From the NCBI GenBank assembly GCA_017591395.1, contig WEDG01000792.1, positions 62,001-126,000 on the forward strand: a stretch of DNA of 64,000 nt, in the 5' to 3' direction. Below are positions 62,901 to 64,000 of this stretch, piece after piece; positions within the stretch are counted from its first letter, which is position 1, and each line of letters starts with the position of its first letter. The notes under the pieces are model-generated. The model saw only the letters and a program-made list of their open reading frames with translations, ran no database searches and was not told the origin of the DNA. The translations under genes were made by a program, and so were the position numbers. This DNA comes from Schistocephalus solidus (taxonomy: Eukaryota > Platyhelminthes > Cestoda > Diphyllobothriidea > Diphyllobothriidae).

Positions 62901-64000
62901 ATCTGCCTAGCTGCCTTTTAAACGCAACTGTGCAGTACGTATTTTTCGAAAGTGATAAGAAAGATTCGGATTCAAATCTTACGGGGTTCAGTTAATACTA
63001 TATTACCCTTGCGTCAATTATTCGCAGTTGCACCAGAAGTAAGAATTTTCTCGAGAAGGTGTGAAAGTATAATTACCGGTACCGTTTGATTACAGCAAAC
63101 GACTAATGCCCACACTACAAGTAAAAATTATACAGCACAGCAAGCAAATATATTTCAATTTGTGCAGATGCGAAGTATTTCACAAAAGGCCATCATTTAA
63201 AACATTTTTACCGTTCTTCTTAGCTGAACATTAATAAAAGTGTATTATTTAGGAATGACAATGTTTAAGGTCAACGCATGCAATCATTCAGCACCCCAAT
63301 TGACTATATCACCTGAGGGATAACCTTCAAGAGACGAGAGAAGAAAATAACCAGACACCCAAAACTGAATATGAGGCGGTGTATTAAGTGAAAAAAATTA
63401 TAGAAAAGATATCTCCTAGTTAGTATAATTTAAGGAGAAGAGAGCGGCTACCAAACCATAAATTATAAAGTCATTATGGGAGCCAAATTCACACTAAGGT
63501 GAATGGTAGCAATCCAAAATATGGTTCTGTCTTCTGGTAGTTGTTGAGCTAAAATAAACGAATTAGGAATATTTATCTAAACTTTAATGTTCCTTCACTC
63601 ATTCTATGTTGAATTTTGTTTTACCTTACAAATAAATTAACGTTTATTCTACAAATTGTATTTTGATCATGCATCCAGCAGAGGAAGTAGGTTTTCTGTC
63701 TAAAACATCCTATATTCTGTGTCCATGGAAGGTCACAATTTTGAGACATGCATATGAACTTAAAATATAACGCAGATTGATGTGATGCACAGAAAAAGCA
63801 ACCAAAGCTAAAAGAGAAAAAATCATCTAAGGAGTGAAATTATTAACGCATTATTTCAGAAACGGTTTCTGCCGTTTGCGTGTTGAAAAGAATTAGAATC
63901 ATTTAAGTTATTTTGATTTATTCTGGTTTCAACAGGCCGTTTTCAAACTGTTAATGTGAAAACAAAGTGTGTATTTAACACTTTAACTGAAAGTGGAATA
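59940..64000. other. AT-rich sequence, no gene recognised
   Basis: 3' flank of the LU gene and beyond. A GC-richer patch at about 62520-62780 contains short open frames without domain signatures and may be a worn repeat. Nothing else can be supported. Confidence 0.5.

Overview
The window looks like a piece of a flatworm genome, most likely a tapeworm (Cestoda) and possibly a diphyllobothriidean. It is AT-rich, with small exons scattered through long introns, many (AT)n microsatellites, Penelope-like elements (PLEs) with GIY-YIG endonucleases, tRNA-derived SINE-like repeats, and LINEs whose 3' coding end carries C2H2-type zinc fingers. The taxon is an inference from this repeat repertoire and gene style; no rRNA or mitochondrial marker is present.

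Region 1 (about 1-37110, + strand) is the 3' part of one large gene coding for a BCR/ABR-type Rho regulator. I reconstructed it exon by exon from matching domains and splice phases: end of a RhoGEF (DH) domain, a PH domain split over six exons, a C2 domain, a complete RhoGAP domain with its arginine-finger motif, and a C terminus that keeps a class I PDZ-ligand pattern. Sixteen exons from 1042 to the stop at 37108-37110 join in phase. They total 2,151 nt (716 codons plus stop) once one extra T in a T4 run of the C2 exon at 18427-18430 is discounted. The 5' half of the gene lies left of the window.

The introns of this gene are full of repeats: PLE fragments at 2341-2900 (weak), 12470-13957, 15930-16500 and a head-to-head pair at 16690-17740; three tRNA-derived SINE-like families; foldback sequences; and, in the 7.5-kb last intron, a decayed LINE (30895-35460) just downstream of a 240-nt pyrimidine tract.

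Region 2 (37111-48900) is intergenic and dominated by LINE copies: a zinc-finger fragment (40041-40290, -), a 5'-truncated copy (41838-45195, +), and a third copy with better-preserved endonuclease and RT in opposite orientation (45195-47780, -), followed by an inverted copy of the family's 3' tail (47880-48720, -). Copies 1 and 2 share three inactivating lesions that copy 3 lacks.

Region 3 (48900-64000) is AT-rich. It contains a small gene in three exons (53165-53216, 54362-54447, 59626-~59902, +) for a secreted or surface Ly6/uPAR (LU, CD59-like) three-finger protein with ten cysteines. Its last exon needs one base removed from a T4 run to reach the C-C-x-x-D-L-C-N signature. Its 5.2-kb second intron holds two minus-strand PLE fragments (54945-56105 and 58470-59060) and other repeats. 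From about 59950 to the end I see no supported gene.
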